In this document: in pieces, positions 63,717 through 64,000 of the stretch
Position numbering within the stretch: the first letter of the stretch is position 1
How the letters are laid out: the number at the start of each line of letters is the position of its first letter
Assembly (NCBI GenBank): GCA_943737045.1
Contig: CALSFV010000202.1
Span: forward strand, 310,001-374,000
Length of the DNA: 64,000 bases
Origin: Parapristionchus giblindavisi
Lineage: Eukaryota > Nematoda > Chromadorea > Rhabditida > Diplogasteridae
Direction of reading: 5' to 3'
Program-made: the position numbers and the translations under genes
The notes under the pieces: model-generated
What the model saw: the letters and a program-made list of their open reading frames with translations, nothing else
The model's database searches: none
Told to the model about the DNA's origin: nothing

Positions 63717-64000
63717 TTTCGCATTCATTTTTCGCGTTAAATTGTGAATTAATTTATTTTTTCTATTCATTATCGTGTTCGTGGGGATGTTTTACTCGAG
63801 ATACGTGTAAAATACTTTAACATGCAAGGATTTTGAAAAAGTTCTTGACTATTTTCATGGTCGGAGGAAATAAGTCAGTTCTGGTTCGTGGTGTGCTGAA
63901 ATCCGGGAAAAAGAAAAATTCTGGCAATTTGCCAGCTCAGTTTTCATGGCGATGAACACCGCTTGTTTATGCTACTTTTCAATTTGTTCATGTCAGTTGT

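Overview
This is a eukaryotic window and most likely nematode nuclear DNA, possibly a diplogastrid such as Pristionchus. The evidence is AT-rich DNA, genes split into many short exons with GT..TTNCAG introns (one GC-AG), nematode-style gene families (aldo-keto reductase, degenerate PTP domain, CXC-domain protein), and dense foldback/MITE-type DNA transposons. There are no bacterial operons. Every multi-exon model was built by hand from reading-frame continuity across splice sites. Genes have no symbols because I could not identify orthologs.

Region 1 (1-19498): a direct tandem array of about 7-kb units: copy 1 at 1-6970, copy 2 at 6971-14177, and a 3'-truncated copy 3 at 14178-about 19498. 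Copy 1 probably continues left of the window. Each full unit holds three genes: gene A (minus, 9 exons, P/S/T-rich, 330 aa), gene B (plus, 5 exons, RING finger, 291 aa), divergent from A across a 366-bp shared promoter interval, and gene C (minus, 4 exons, 179 aa, charged). A is intact in all three copies. B is intact in copies 1 and 3 and frameshifted in copy 2. C is missing from truncated copy 3. A hAT-like MITE sits at the same site in each unit and supplies the last residues and stop of gene A.

Region 2 (19499-28506): gene-poor. It holds a second MITE of the same family, small hairpins, and a 3.7-kb foldback element (21056-24760) that carries about 17 head-to-tail copies of a 118-bp satellite, with the same monomer inverted in its left arm. 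Further inverted repeats follow.

Region 3 (28507-41279): a complete 9-exon aldo-keto reductase (plus, 310 aa, full catalytic tetrad) and a convergent 13-exon gene on the minus strand with three consecutive CXC cysteine motifs (at least 533 aa; 5' exons not found). Low-complexity GA/GAA tracts surround its 5' end.

Region 4 (41280-64000): dominated by large palindromic elements. These are a Tc1/mariner-type long-TIR foldback with a second element nested inside it (43621-45764), a 2.6-kb foldback with nested repeats (46808-49443), a 1.7-kb palindrome (52882-54584) and a PIF/Harbinger-like MITE (62937-63355). Between them lie a 5'-incomplete protein-tyrosine-phosphatase-like gene with a destroyed active site (51196-52174), a decayed non-LTR retrotransposon RT (minus, about 57980-58520), and several small minus-strand exons that I could not join into genes.
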